Assembly: GCF_036373705.1 (NCBI RefSeq)
Contig: NC_089863.1
Coordinates: forward strand, 21,698,619-21,762,618
Direction of reading: 5' to 3'
Length of the DNA stretch: 64,000 bases
Origin: Amia ocellicauda
Lineage: Eukaryota; Chordata; Actinopteri; Amiiformes; Amiidae
Made by a program: the position numbers and the translations under genes. Shown here piece by piece: positions 34,866 through 45,738 of this stretch (positions are counted from its first letter, which is position 1; every line of letters starts with the position of its first letter). The notes beneath the pieces were generated by a model. The model was not told the DNA's origin and searched no databases. It saw nothing but the letters and a program-made list of their open reading frames with translations.

Positions 34866-34938
34866 TGCCAAATCCTGGGATGGAACAAGGGACCTTTAGA
34901 TGTTCAGTCTATCGCTCCCCCAACTGAGCTATTTCGGC
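34866..34938 (-). pseudogene. tRNA-Phe(GAA)-like pseudogene
   Basis: As 32330. Confidence 0.65.
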
Positions 34939-35064
34939 CATTGGTGAGATGACGTCGTGATCCCAAAAGTCAAAGTAAAGGAAGCCCTGGCAGAACACAG
35001 TCATTGAAAAGTTCATTGTTTTCCATGACGTCGGCAACGACTCAATTTGATCACTGCAACACAA

Positions 35065-35147
35065 GTCAGGATGGCCGAGTGGTGTAAGGTGCTGCGTGCA
35101 GGTCATCGTCTCCTGTAGAGGCTTGGCTTTGAATCCCACCTCTGACA
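35065..35147 (+). pseudogene. tRNA-Leu(CAG)-like pseudogene
   Basis: As 18857, with G33. Confidence 0.65.
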
Positions 35148-35733
35148 AGGGTCCTTTTACCACTCAGGAGCACACACTTACCCGTGCTGGCGACAAGGAC
35201 AACAAGAGTTGAGGACTGTGTTGAAAACGACATTACACAAAGAATTCAATGTTGAAAGAAATACATCAATACATAAATCAATGGACATGTATTTATTCAT
35301 TGATTGATTGACTTCAACATGTCTTAATTTAGTCGCTGTACCCACAAAGCAACACTCAGCATAGTGGAGGCTATAGCTCGGCGTTATTGCGTGTACCTTA
35401 CATGTATCACCCCTGGCACCTGGCCCTGATAACTCCCTACTTTTTGACCACAGTCTGTCTGTGACTTCAACCCGAGAAGTAAAAATGATGCACATGGGCG
35501 CTTGCAATCTCGTTGTTTCAATCACATATCACATTGGATGCGTACACACGGTGTTTCTCGGAGATTGCTGGGACAGTAACGAATGTGTTCCTTGTTTTAC
35601 ATGTCATCTAGCGCACAGTAGCTTTTTCTCCTTCTTTTTGCCCATATCATCCACATATTGTGCCTTTGGGGAATGCCTCCGAAACAGATTTAGAATGCTC
35701 TGAGATTCAAGAAACGACAGTGCAACTCTTTTC

Positions 35734-36639
35734 CAGGGTTGTGGGTAACGCGTTACTAAGTAACGCATTACAGTAATGTTATTACTTTTGGTAGTAACGA
35801 GTAACGTAATGTGGTATGTTTCTAAAAGGAGTAATAATATTACAGTTACTGATTCCTTTTTTTGTTCTCGTTACTGCATTACACATTGTGACGATATGGT
35901 CTTAATAAGGACGATAAGGACGTCTATGTCGTACATTAAAAATATTAGAGAAACTGTCGTTTGCAGTTACAAATCTGTAGTAAGAGTAATAAGTTAAAGG
36001 AGTCAAGTTGAGACATTTAAGATGCAGATCTACTAGCACATATCTTGATGATGATTACAATAATAACAATAATAAAAATAAATAGCAAAGATGTATTTTA
36101 GTGTTGCACGTTTTCTTATGGTAACGTAATGCTTGTCTGAGTATAATGTTGTCTATACACGTTTAGCTACTGCTAATATCTCTTAACAGAAACGTGTATT
36201 TATTATGCTGTCTCCAATCATCTAAAGCACAAAGAATAAAACAGCCACAAAAGTCCTTTCCACACCAGGCTCTATCGCTCGTAGTGTTGCTTTTTGTCTT
36301 CATTTTTAAAACGAAACACAAAACCAAACCCACAATCGCTCCGCTCCTCCCACAACAGGGGGTGGACTTCCGACACTGGCCTGGTTTTCCTGTGGCGCTT
36401 TATTAAAACAACAAAAGATAACAGTATGTCTCTGTCATTATCAACTGCTTGTGTTGGTGTAGCTTTGAAATTGTTTATTGAGGTCCCGCAACGTTTGGGG
36501 TGTAATGCAGAGTAATGTAAAAGTAAAGTAACTAATTACATTCTCCAGGAAGTAATAAGTAAAGTGTTTAGTTACTTTTGATATGATTAACGAGTACAAT
36601 GTAAGACATTACTTTTTGTGAGTAACGACCCCAACACTG
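35734..36639. mobile_element. hAT-type MITE, complete
   Basis: As 33199, flanked by ctcttttc at 35726-35733 and after 36639. Confidence 0.8.
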
Positions 36640-36890
36640 CTCTTTTCCTTCTCTTTTGGCTTGTTTGTTTGTTGTTGAAGGAGATACAAAGTTTGAGAGT
36701 GTCTCGTTTTATTTCTGAAATATAACTCCCAGAAAGTATGGTCTTTGTGTTCTTGAAATTGAATAACCTCAAAAGAAAGAAATGGTCCAATGAATTGCCG
36801 AAGAAAAGTCTAGCCGCTGTATTCTGGAATGAAGAAAAAAATGAAATGACAAGGGCAATCAAAGCAAGTAAGACAGTAGGCTGTGTGGCA

Positions 36891-36961
36891 TACGCTAGCC
36901 AGAAATCGAACGCAACTCACAAGAACAGGAACCTTGTATGATACCACTACACCACTGGTGC
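36891..36961 (-). pseudogene. tRNA-Gly-like pseudogene, anticodon CCT
   Basis: As 1027, with a further acceptor change (5' GCACCAG). Confidence 0.7.
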
Positions 36962-37211
36962 TGCGGGGAAGCTCTAGAATCTGTCACCGAAGCAAATGCA
37001 CAAGACATATAAAACGCGTCCCCTGGGGCACAATGGTCTTTTAATAATTATCTGTAATAATCTGCAGTCGAACTGCTTAATACGTACCTTGCTAATCACT
37101 ACATCACAGGCGCATGGTTGTCATTCGGGGAAAATATGTGTTCACGAATGTTCATCGGAGTGGTTGTCATGCTAAGAGGTCAGTTGGAGTAGAGGGAGCT
37201 GGCCATGCCGT

Positions 37212-37284
37212 GCCTCGTTGGCGCAGTAGGTAGCGCGTCAGTCTCATAATCTGAAGGTGGTGAGTTTGACCCTCACACGGGGCA
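37212..37284 (+). pseudogene. Elongator tRNA-Met(CAT), T loop altered
   Basis: T loop reads TTTGACC, losing C56; the rest is canonical. Confidence 0.75.
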
Positions 37285-37399
37285 AGCACTCTTCCTTTAT
37301 CTTTGAGTTCTACCACACTGATCTCCAGCTGCAGAAAAAAGGCGCACACCTGTGCAATAAAGTGGTTGCTTGCGCTGTCTGAAGAAATTCATGGCAAAA

Positions 37400-37472
37400 T
37401 GCCAAATCCTGGGATGGAACAAGGGACCTTTAGATGTTCAGTCTATCGCTCCCCCAACTGAGCTATTTCGGC
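37400..37472 (-). pseudogene. tRNA-Phe(GAA)-like pseudogene
   Basis: As 32330. Confidence 0.65.
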
Positions 37473-37596
37473 CATTGGTGAGATGACGTCGTGATCCCAA
37501 AAGTCAAAGTGAAGGAAGCCCTGGCAGAACAGTCATTGAAAAGTTCATTGTTTTCCATGACGTCGGCAACGACTCAATTTGATCACTGCAACACAA

Positions 37597-37679
37597 GTCA
37601 GGATGGCCGAGTGGTGTAAGGTGCTGCGTGCAGGTCATCGTCTCCTGTAGAGGCTTGGCTTTGAATCCCACCTCTGACA
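37597..37679 (+). pseudogene. tRNA-Leu(CAG)-like pseudogene
   Basis: As 18857, with G33. Confidence 0.65.
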
Positions 37680-38266
37680 AGGGTCCTTTTACCACTCAGG
37701 AGCACACACTTACCCGTGCTGGCGACAAGGACAACAAGAGTTGAGGACTGTGTTGAAAACGACATTACACAAAGAATTCAATGTTGAAAGAAATACATCA
37801 ATACATAAATCAATGGACATGTATTTATTCATTGATTGATTGACTTCAACATGTCTTAATTTAGTCGCTGTACCCACAAAGCAACACTCAGCATAGTGGA
37901 GGCTATAGCTCGGCGTTATTGCGTGTACCTTACATGTATCACCCCTGGCACCTGGCCCTGATAACTCCCTACTTTTTGACCACAGTCTGTCTGTGACTTC
38001 AACCCGAGAAATAAAAATGATGCACATAAGGCGCTTGCAATCTCGTTGTTTCAATCACATATCACAGTGGATGCGTACACACGGTGTTTCTCGGAGATTG
38101 CTGGGACAGTAACGAATGTGTTCCTTGCTTTACATGTCATCTAGCGCACAGTAGCTTTTTCTCCTTCTTTTTGCCCATATCATCCACATATTGTGCCTTT
38201 GGGGAACGCCTCCGAAACAGATTTAGAATGCTCTGAGATTCAAGAAACGACAGTGCAACTCTTTTC

Positions 38267-38294
38267 CAGGGTTGTGGGTAACGCGTTACTAAGT
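38267..38294. mobile_element. MITE left end, truncated at the provirus junction
   Basis: As 2392. The MITE is cut at actaagt just before the provirus 3' LTR. Confidence 0.65.
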
Positions 38295-38300
38295 CTGAGT

Positions 38301-38867
38301 TGTAGAACCACGTTGGAAATAAGTGGAGAAGTCGCGGAGATAAAGCAAATAGAACTTTAATGGAGCCGGCTCGGAAGCTCCACGTCAGAAATAATTCCTT
38401 CAGTGAGACTAAATGTTTACAAACATGTGTACAACTTTATAGGAAAAATGACGTAACATCCTATGGCCGTTCATCCAATCTGAAGATTTTATGATCTGTC
38501 CACCCGTGAAGAGGTGATGGATCCAAAGCAGATGTCCATCTTTGATGTGCACTAGGAAGATGCGATCCCACGGTCGTCATTTACCTAGTGTCAATCGTTC
38601 TTTAACAAAAACAATTCCTGCCTATCTGGAGAAACGATTAAGTCATAAACAAATTCTCAGCAGACAGCTGTAGGCTATTTCGGCACTGTGTAATCTTTCA
38701 TTACTGACAGGAGTTTCTAACAAATCGACCTTGTTGACCCTTTACTTGTCCTGCTAAATCGAATCTGCTCAGTCTGTATACAAAACTACTTCTAATGCTA
38801 GTATTAATATAAAACATTATATAATAATCACAACACACTTTCTTCAACTTCCTATACAGAGTCTTCA
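38301..38867 (-). repeat. Provirus 3' LTR
   Basis: 567 bases, TG to CA. Compared with the 5' LTR it has a 16-base deletion near 38487 and more than ten substitutions, so the two LTRs have diverged since integration. Confidence 0.9.
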
Positions 38868-38876
38868 TTCCCTGCT
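38868..38876 (-). promoter_or_regulatory. Polypurine tract candidate
   Basis: The minus strand reads AGCAGGGAA directly before the 3' LTR TG. It is short for a plus-strand primer site but correctly placed. Confidence 0.5.
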
Positions 38877-39303
38877 GTTTGGCAATAGAGCAAAGCGGAA
38901 AGAAGCCAAAGAAAAGTTATGTTTATCAGTTACAAGCAAGGGGTTAGGAAGATTTGACGCTGCGTTTTCAGCTCCTTCATCCCAACCCTTCCCCGTGGGG
39001 TGTATATGTGTGTACGGCGAGTGTAAGGGTGTCCCTGCTGTCGGGGAGAGCGATAAGTGTGTGTCCCTAAATGTGAATGTACAGAATGTCCTGTAGGCGT
39101 GAGTGAGTGACCTTTGTAATAGTATCTTTCCAATGCATCCTTTGGTTTTCCTTGAGTCATGAGGTTTATTGCCTTTGATACTAAATCCATTTGTCCTCAG
39201 TCACATGGAGCCTCCAGAACCAAGGGGATAGAATAAGATTTGTGTCAATGGGTGTGTGAGTTTTGCTCCTCCCGAGTGAGGGACGGTGTCGTTTAGTAGA
39301 AAT
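38877..39303. other. Provirus 3' untranslated region
   Basis: The stretch between the env stop and the polypurine tract. No supported gene. Confidence 0.5.
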
Positions 39304-40500
39304 TTAGAGAAAGTCTGCCAACGAGGGTGTTTTAATTGCAGCTGTAACCATAGTAGATACATTATGAGGTTTACAAAGTTGTTGAGATGCTCTTTGAACA
39401 GTGTATTTAAGACATAAAAAAGAAACATACAGACATAGCAGAATAGTAACTACCGATATCAATCCTTTTAATACAATCATACCCAGATTATCAAAGGTAT
39501 CAGCAAGCCATCCCCAGAGGGTTTTTCCTCCGGAGGACTGGTGTATCTTTGTAGTTGCTTTCCTAATGTGCTCTATAAGATTATAAATGTGTTCAGAGTT
39601 ATCTGGTATGTAAGTACAGCATTCCTGCCCTATAATGGCACATGTCCCTCCTTGTGCTGCTAGCAAGAAATCTAGAGCTAGCCTGTTCTGGAGGGCAACA
39701 GTTCGCATAGCCACTATTTCAGTTGTTAAATTGCTGAGAACTTCAGTTGTAGAAATACTTAATGTTTCTAATATACCAGCTACTAATCTGATTTCCTTTA
39801 TTGCTCTTCCGACTCCATACATAGGAAATAGTATGGAAGCAAACCTGTCTCCTTCCCCTATCTCACCTTTAGGGTGAGTAAATTGTTCTATATCTGGAAG
39901 GTATTTATCTTCAGTGTGGCGCAAAGCTGGCACCACAAATCCTAAATAACAAGAACCTGTGAACTTACAAGGAAGTTCCCAATATGCCCGCATGCCGCAT
40001 ATCCAATAAGTCCCATTCCATGGAGCGTAAAATCGACAAGTCTGATACCTAAAGTCAAGACCATCGATAGCCACAGTGTGATTACAAGTACTATTACCTA
40101 TCAATTGGGATTGCATGGTTTGGTTATAGTATGAAACACACACAGATCCTTTGTTACTGTGAGCCAAGTCAATATATGGCATTTTAAAATATCTTCTATT
40201 CTGATCCATCTTCGGTCTAAAGTACCATTCTCCTGTGATGCCTAAGGCATAATCATATGCATACCGTACATTAGAGGCAACTCTAAGTTGTGAATAATCA
40301 GAAAATACTGGAATTGGAATGGGGATCATTGGAACCCCTTTCTTAGTGTCGTGTGGAATGTGGGAACAAACCCAACATTTTGTTTTATTAAGGGCATTTG
40401 CATAGGTGCGTGTCATTTGGATAAATTTGTTATCTGTCCATGATTCAACTAAGGACAGGCAGATCAGTCCAAATACTCTAGTGTACACAGTCGTCGTCAT
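39304..40500 (-). CDS. env: Envelope glycoprotein, open reading frame
   Basis: 398 codons from ATG at 40500. Residues about 1-20 look like a signal peptide. CWVC (residues 42-45) is a gamma-type CXXC of the surface subunit. Several N-glycosylation sites are visible at about 126, 136, 140 and 162. The transmembrane subunit has the LQNRLALD block (about 270-277) of the immunosuppressive-like region, a CX6CC motif (287-295) and a membrane span (about 339-363). It is shorter than the usual 550-650 residues. No clear basic furin site precedes the fusion-peptide region. It has no internal stop. Activity cannot be judged from sequence. Confidence 0.85.
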   Translation of the reverse strand: MTTTVYTRVFGLICLSLVESWTDNKFIQMTRTYANALNKTKCWVCSHIPHDTKKGVPMIPIPIPVFSDYSQLRVASNVRYAYDYALGITGEWYFRPKMDQNRRYFKMPYIDLAHSNKGSVCVSYYNQTMQSQLIGNSTCNHTVAIDGLDFRYQTCRFYAPWNGTYWICGMRAYWELPCKFTGSCYLGFVVPALRHTEDKYLPDIEQFTHPKGEIGEGDRFASILFPMYGVGRAIKEIRLVAGILETLSISTTEVLSNLTTEIVAMRTVALQNRLALDFLLAAQGGTCAIIGQECCTYIPDNSEHIYNLIEHIRKATTKIHQSSGGKTLWGWLADTFDNLGMIVLKGLISVVTILLCLYVSFLCLKYTVQRASQQLCKPHNVSTMVTAAIKTPSLADFL

Positions 40501-40539
40501 GCTGGATTATCTCTTAGTACCTGTAGGGGGACAAAACCT

Positions 40540-41696
40540 TTACCAGTTAGGGGAATGTCTCTCAAAATTCAGGAAATCTGCAACTGTTGCTTTCCTAGGA
40601 ATGAGAAAAGATAAAGGTTTAGTACACAGTTCTCCTGGATTATAATTTTTAACTTGTGAACAATGTTTCCATCTAGTACCCCCCTCCTGTCCGTCAATAC
40701 AAACCGAAGTGTCTGTAGAAAGAAGGACATTATGTGGTCCTGTCCATTTGGGCCTGAGCCCTGGTCTGCTTGGAAATTTTTCACACATTACTTGTGAACC
40801 AACCTCAGGAAGTGTTGTTGGCATTTCCTCTTTGAGTTCCAAGTCTCTGAGGGACTGGAGATCACGTGCTTGTGATCTAAGTTTTTTTAAGTGTGTACAT
40901 AGCTGTGCCACATACTGTTTAAGATGGTCTTTGAATGGAGCACTGGGATCAATGGGACCCCAGATGCCAGCAGGGAGTTGCATAGCTCTCCCTGTCATTA
41001 ACTCATATGGAGAAAGCTGAGTACTCCGATTAGGTGATGCTCTAAGTTTATACAGCACAGCGGGGAGTGCTACTCTCCATCCCTTGCCTGTAGTTAACAG
41101 GGCTTTTGCCAAACTTTTCTTCAGTGTCCGGTTAGTGCTCTCCACTAAGCCTGAACTCTGAGGGTGATAAGGTATATGAAATCGTTGTTTTACCCCAGCA
41201 GTAAACATGCTTCCTTCATCACCTTACCGGTGAAATGAGTCCCTTGATCTGAGTCCATTTGACGGGGCACACCCCATCGAGGAATAACCTCAGTTGCTAG
41301 GACTCGTGCTGCAGTGGTGGCAGAGCAGTCCCTGCAGGGGAAAGCCTCAACCCATTTTGTGAAATGGTCAATTATTACCAAGCAATAGGATGTCCCATGA
41401 CATTTTGTCAGGGGTCCTGTAAAGTCAATTTGAATATTTTCCCACGGACCTCGAGGCCGGGGCTGGTGTGATTTAGTGACTTTGATCGGTTTACCTGGGT
41501 TTACTTGTGCGCAAGGAATACACTGTTGACACCACTTCGCAGTGTCCCTGCCTATGCCAGGCCACCACCAGTGTTCACGCAATTGAGTTAACATGGCCTT
41601 GCGACCCGTGTGAGCTGGGCCATGGTACTGGTCCAGAAGCATTGACCTAATACACTGGGGTGCTAATACACATTGTAAGTTAGGACTTCGCCACAA
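40540..41696 (-). pseudogene. pol: Integrase region, frameshifted
   Basis: The N-terminal part (41696-41190) has the HHCC zinc-binding pattern (HGPAH, CQQC) and the first two catalytic Asp (IQIDFTGP, DSDQGTHF). A frame change near 41200 separates it from 41208-40540, which holds the Glu (SSGLVESTNRTL) and a GPY/F-like KWTGPH module. The enzyme joins viral DNA to host DNA when intact. Confidence 0.88.
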
Positions 41697-41775
41697 ACCG
41701 TCTGAGTGTACTGCACCTCCCTTAACCCACTCTTGTACTTCATTCTTCTCACGGTCTTTCTGTAGCTGTGCGAGG

Positions 41776-43587
41776 TCAGAATTTTTTTTCTAGGATACTC
41801 GCAAGTTTACTAGAGCAGGGGAATCCTGATAACGTCACATGACTGCCTGTCTCTGCTGCCTTTCTCGCAGCTAGGTCTGCAAAGTGATTCCCACGGGTGC
41901 GCGGGCATCCATCATCAGAAAGACGATGATGAGCTTTCACTTTAACTACTGCTACCTTTTCTGGAAGGTGTGCTGCCTCAGCTAGGGCTATAACATACTC
42001 ATAATGTTTGATTACTTCTCCTGCTGTTGTTATAAACCCTCTACATTCCCAGGTTGCCATATAGTCGTGTACTACTCCAAATGCATAGCGACTGTCAGTG
42101 AAAATATTAACTTTAATGTCTTTCGCTATTTTTAATGACTCAGTCAACGCCACGAGTTCTGCCACTTGGGCTGAACAGTGTCCTGGCAGGGATCCAGATT
42201 TTACAACGGTGCTGTCATCCAATACCACCGCCCACCCAGTGTGGGGGATTCCATCTATTATTTTCCTGGATCCATCAACATATAGTTCCAAGTCAGGGTC
42301 TGTGAGGGGGTTTTCTAGGAAGCGACTGTGGTCCTCCTGGAGCACCAGCTCAGAGCATGTATGCTCTTCTCCCTCCCCTAACATCCCATCTGCTGTGTTT
42401 ACTCGTGTGTCTTTTATTATTTGTATGGATTTATCTCTGGGGAGCAAAACGGCTTCCCATCCAGCTCGTCTACTATCGGAGACTGAACGCAATTTGCCGG
42501 TGTGTAATAATTCAACTAACGTGTGTCCTGTATGCAGAATCAACTGTGTGTTCATTACAATCGGCTCGCATGCCTGCACTGCCCAAGAGGCACAGTCTAC
42601 TGCTGCCATAAAGCGATGCATGCCTGCTGCTACCGTAGGTTGCTTTGTGGAGTAATAGGCGACGGGACGTTGCCTATCCCCATGTTCCTGTGTCAGAACT
42701 GCTGTATAATAGATCCCATCTTGGGAATAGTAGAGGTGAAATGGTTTAGTATGATCTGGTAACCCGAGGGCGGGGGCATTGCTGAGAGCCTGTTTTATTA
42801 CACGATAGGCTATTTCCTGTTCATGTCCCCAGTCTATGGGGTCCAAGGGAGCCGGGCTTCCTTTGATTAACGCCTGTATCGGACCTGTGGCTTGTGTGAA
42901 ATTAGGGATGAAAGTGCGGCAATAATTAAGGAGCCCCATAACTTTACACACAGCCCTAACATTATGTGGTTTTGGCATATTTTGAATGGCTTCTTGCCTA
43001 TTATGCGTTATAGATTTTTGTCCTTGTGAAATGTTGTGTCCGAGATATTGAACCTTAGTTAGGCCTATTTGTGCTTTCTTAGGGCTTGCTTTAAATCCTG
43101 CCTTTTGTAAGACACCGAGGACTGTAATTAATGCGCCTAAGTGTGCGGTCTCATCAGGAGACGCAATCAAAAGATCATCCACGTACTGGATGATTAAACT
43201 ATCCCAGGGTGTCAGACCCATTGCTTCTAAAGTCTTGGCCATTGCCTGGTGAAAGAGTGTTGGGCTGTTGTGAAATCCCTGTGGCACTCTAGTCCATGTG
43301 TACTGTTTGTCGAATACAGTAAACGCACATTTATTTTGGGAATCAGAGTGGAGTGGCAGGCTCCAAAATCCATTGCTAATATCCAGGACCGTAAAAATAG
43401 AGTGTTCGGGTTTCAAATCGTTTAATATAGTGTTGGGATTGGCTACAATCGGGTGTAATCGGGGTGTAACTTTATTCAATTGTGTGTAATCAATTGTAAG
43501 TCGCCATGAGCCGTCTGGTTTTGCCACTGACCAGATTGGAGAATTAGTGGTTGAATGCGTTTCGCGTATTATTCCTTCATTTTGCAA
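41776..43587 (-). pseudogene. pol: Reverse transcriptase and RNase H
   Basis: An open stretch of 603 codons. RT: VLDISNGFW with the first catalytic Asp (residue 68), VPQGFHNSP (101-109), YVDDL (135-139). RNase H in the last third: YVDGS, VAELVALTES and FTDSRYAF supply catalytic acids. The coding sequence also extends upstream of 43587 to a TAA near 43710. It stops at 41776 just after a run of eight A (T8 at 41782-41789 on the plus strand), where integrase continues in another frame. Confidence 0.92.
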
Positions 43588-43673
43588 TGTTTGAATAATT
43601 GTCTGAACTGCCGTAAAAGCTTCTGGTTTAATAGGATACTGTTTATGTGCTTTGTGTACTGGACCTGGGATAA

Positions 43674-44180
43674 CTATAGGTTCAATTTGTGCCAGACCAC
43701 AATCTTGTTAATGTGTTGCCCAAACATCAGGAAATGCCTGACACACGTGTCCAAGTGGTGTGTCTGGCCATATATGAGATGTTGACGGTGTGAGTGAGAT
43801 ACTAGCGCAATTTGTTGCGTATCTTTGTGTATCCTTTTTTTCCCGTGTATATTGGTCCATATTATGCGATTATTATTAGCATCCATTAGTGCGCCGGCTT
43901 CTCTAAGGATATCTATGCCAAATATTGTCCCCTCTGGGTTTTTACAAACCCAAAAAGACACTGGAATTAGGAGATCGCCTATTTCTAGAAGATGAGGTAT
44001 GCTGAGTGTGGCTGTGATACATGCGCCGCCTACACCTGAGATCTGTAGTCTGCATTTAGTCAGTGGGAGGGGGAGATCGGTTATCGAGACAGAGGCACCT
44101 GTATCCACCAACATTGAACACTGCCGACCCCCTAACAGTGCGGTTATGTGCCGACCTCGGGTGCCGAGGCGACCTATTTC
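43674..44180 (-). pseudogene. pro: Retroviral protease
   Basis: The frame opens right after the TAG at 44181-44183. LVDTGASVSITD (from about 44111) is the aspartyl protease active-site loop, and FGIDIL fits the later conserved block. It ends at a stop in a frame different from RT, so one indel lies around 43700. Confidence 0.85.
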
Positions 44181-45325
44181 CTATTTAGTTTCTCTGTCAG
44201 ATCTCAGATGATCTGCAGAAGCTCCGCGTTTCCTCTGGGCTGCCTGGGTTTGTCTTGGTCTGATTCCAGGGCGCTTCGTGTTCGCCTGGAGCGCCTGCTT
44301 TCCAGCACTTGTCTCCCGTGTGCCCTGTCCTCCCACAGAAAGTGCACTTAGGGCGGGTTGATTTAGACCGACAGTCTTTAGCGACATGTCCTATTTTTCC
44401 GCAATTGTAACATTTACCTCCGTTTTGTGTTATGGCAGATATAGCTGCCACAGCATTTATTTTAGCTTTTGACTGCTTGTTTTCTACCTCTGAAGCCCAT
44501 TGTACAATTGTACAGTCACACCCATATTGAGGATGTCTTGGTGTGCTTTACAAAACCCTTCTTTTAGTAATTTTAAAAAGATCGCATTATCACGTTCGGT
44601 GTCTGGCATTCCGGAGTGTTCTCTAAAAGTAGTGTACTTTCGTTCTGCATAATCGTAGCAAGTCTCTCCTGGCTTCTGTACGACGCCACAGACTATACCC
44701 CAATTTCCCTGTCCTGCTCCGAGAACTGTCTTTACAGCCGTGATGAAGTTAGTGATCCTTAGATTATTATTATCATTTCCAGCTGTTATCCAGGTACCAT
44801 CCTGCTGGGCGGCTTTTAACCCGTCCCAGATTGGCCTTGGACATTTAGTTTTAATTATTATATGTACGTCTCTAGCGTGCATTTGGTGTACATCTAACAT
44901 CTCATAAAAATTTTCCCAGAAATCCAGATTCCCATGATTGGGTTTAAGTTTTGGAAGGTCGCTTAAAATTGTGTGTTTCTCTCCGGGTGTGAAGGGGCGA
45001 TGCACCGACGTTGTTAATGCATAAAATTGTCTGTCTACATCGCGGTGTTTCCTTAGTGCGCGTCTCTATAGGTGCTAATTTTACTTTCTCTGACTTGAAT
45101 GAACTCAAATCTGGGTAAAGTTTAGACTCTGTTCTATTATGGGGGTTGTCTGAATGTTTATATGGTGGAGGGGCAGAAGTTTTTCTCTCTCTTTTCCTTA
45201 TTCCACCATTCTCTATGCTGTTTGGGAACCCAGTTAGGATCCCATCCTGCCTTTTCCATCTTAAGTTGAAGTTTCTTAAACTTCTCTTGTAGGTATTCAC
45301 ATATAGACACATCTTGTAATGCCAT
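44181..45325 (-). pseudogene. gag: Gag polyprotein, several frame breaks
   Basis: Starts at ATG 45325 (MALQDV), open for 56 codons of matrix-like sequence. A second frame then carries a PPPY late-domain motif near 45165. Capsid follows at 45005-44484 with a major-homology-like block (QKPGETCYDYAERK), ended by TAG at 44484-44486. The nucleocapsid frame (to 44197) has two CCHC zinc knuckles (CYNCGKIGHVAKDC and CTFCGRTGHTGDKC). Position 2 is Ala, so no standard myristoylation signal. The frame ending at TAG 44181 is in register with protease. Confidence 0.85.
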
Positions 45326-45348
45326 AATGCCAACCCTATCTTTGCCAA

Positions 45349-45717
45349 TGATGGGGCTATATCGTTGGACTTTACAGTACCTCCAGTTCCGTCTGGTTAT
45401 TGACTGCCACTAACTCTGGCCCTGGCGTACAATGATTTCCTTGCTTAACTTGGGGCTCAGCAGGCCTCGTAATCGTACCTTTCGGTTCCTTTGGTATCTC
45501 TCCCTGCAGATCTGTCTTACCTGGAGTTCACCCTACTGTGAACCTCCGCTGTACAGTCAACCTTTCTATTTGTTTTACCTCTACCTCTCCACAGGTTCTC
45601 TATAAATTACAATCTGATAGCCAAACACAATCCCGAGATCAAATCTAAATATACAGGGTGGTAATTTTTAAAGGTACTCACCCTTGCTTTGGTCCCGGGA
45701 GTGGAGGCAAGTTCAGA
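45349..45717. other. Provirus leader
   Basis: Untranslated sequence between the primer-binding site and gag. A packaging signal and splice donor are expected here but not identified. Confidence 0.5.
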
Positions 45718-45735
45718 TCCTCATTCGTGACGCCA
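45718..45735 (-). promoter_or_regulatory. Primer-binding site
   Basis: The minus strand reads TGGCGTCACGAATGAGGA, 3 bases downstream of the LTR CA end, beginning with the TGG expected for a tRNA CCA end. I cannot assign the tRNA confidently. Confidence 0.7.
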
Positions 45736-45738
45736 AGT

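Larger units (their letters stand above)
31560..38294. repeat. Tandem array of module A
   Basis: Three module A copies lie head to tail. MITE left ends at 33199, 35734 and 38267 give periods of 2535 and 2533 bases. Each copy carries Gly-like(-), Met(+), Phe-like(-) and Leu-like(+). The array ends where the provirus begins. Confidence 0.9.

Noticed and set aside
31560-38294. CRISPR-like regular repetition
   Set aside because: The unit is 2.5 kb with tRNA genes and a MITE; there are no short repeats with unique spacers, and the genome is eukaryotic.
45718-45735. Naming the primer tRNA of the provirus
   Set aside because: The 18 bases begin with TGG but do not match any tRNA 3' end I can recall well enough; a search against the species' tRNAs is needed.
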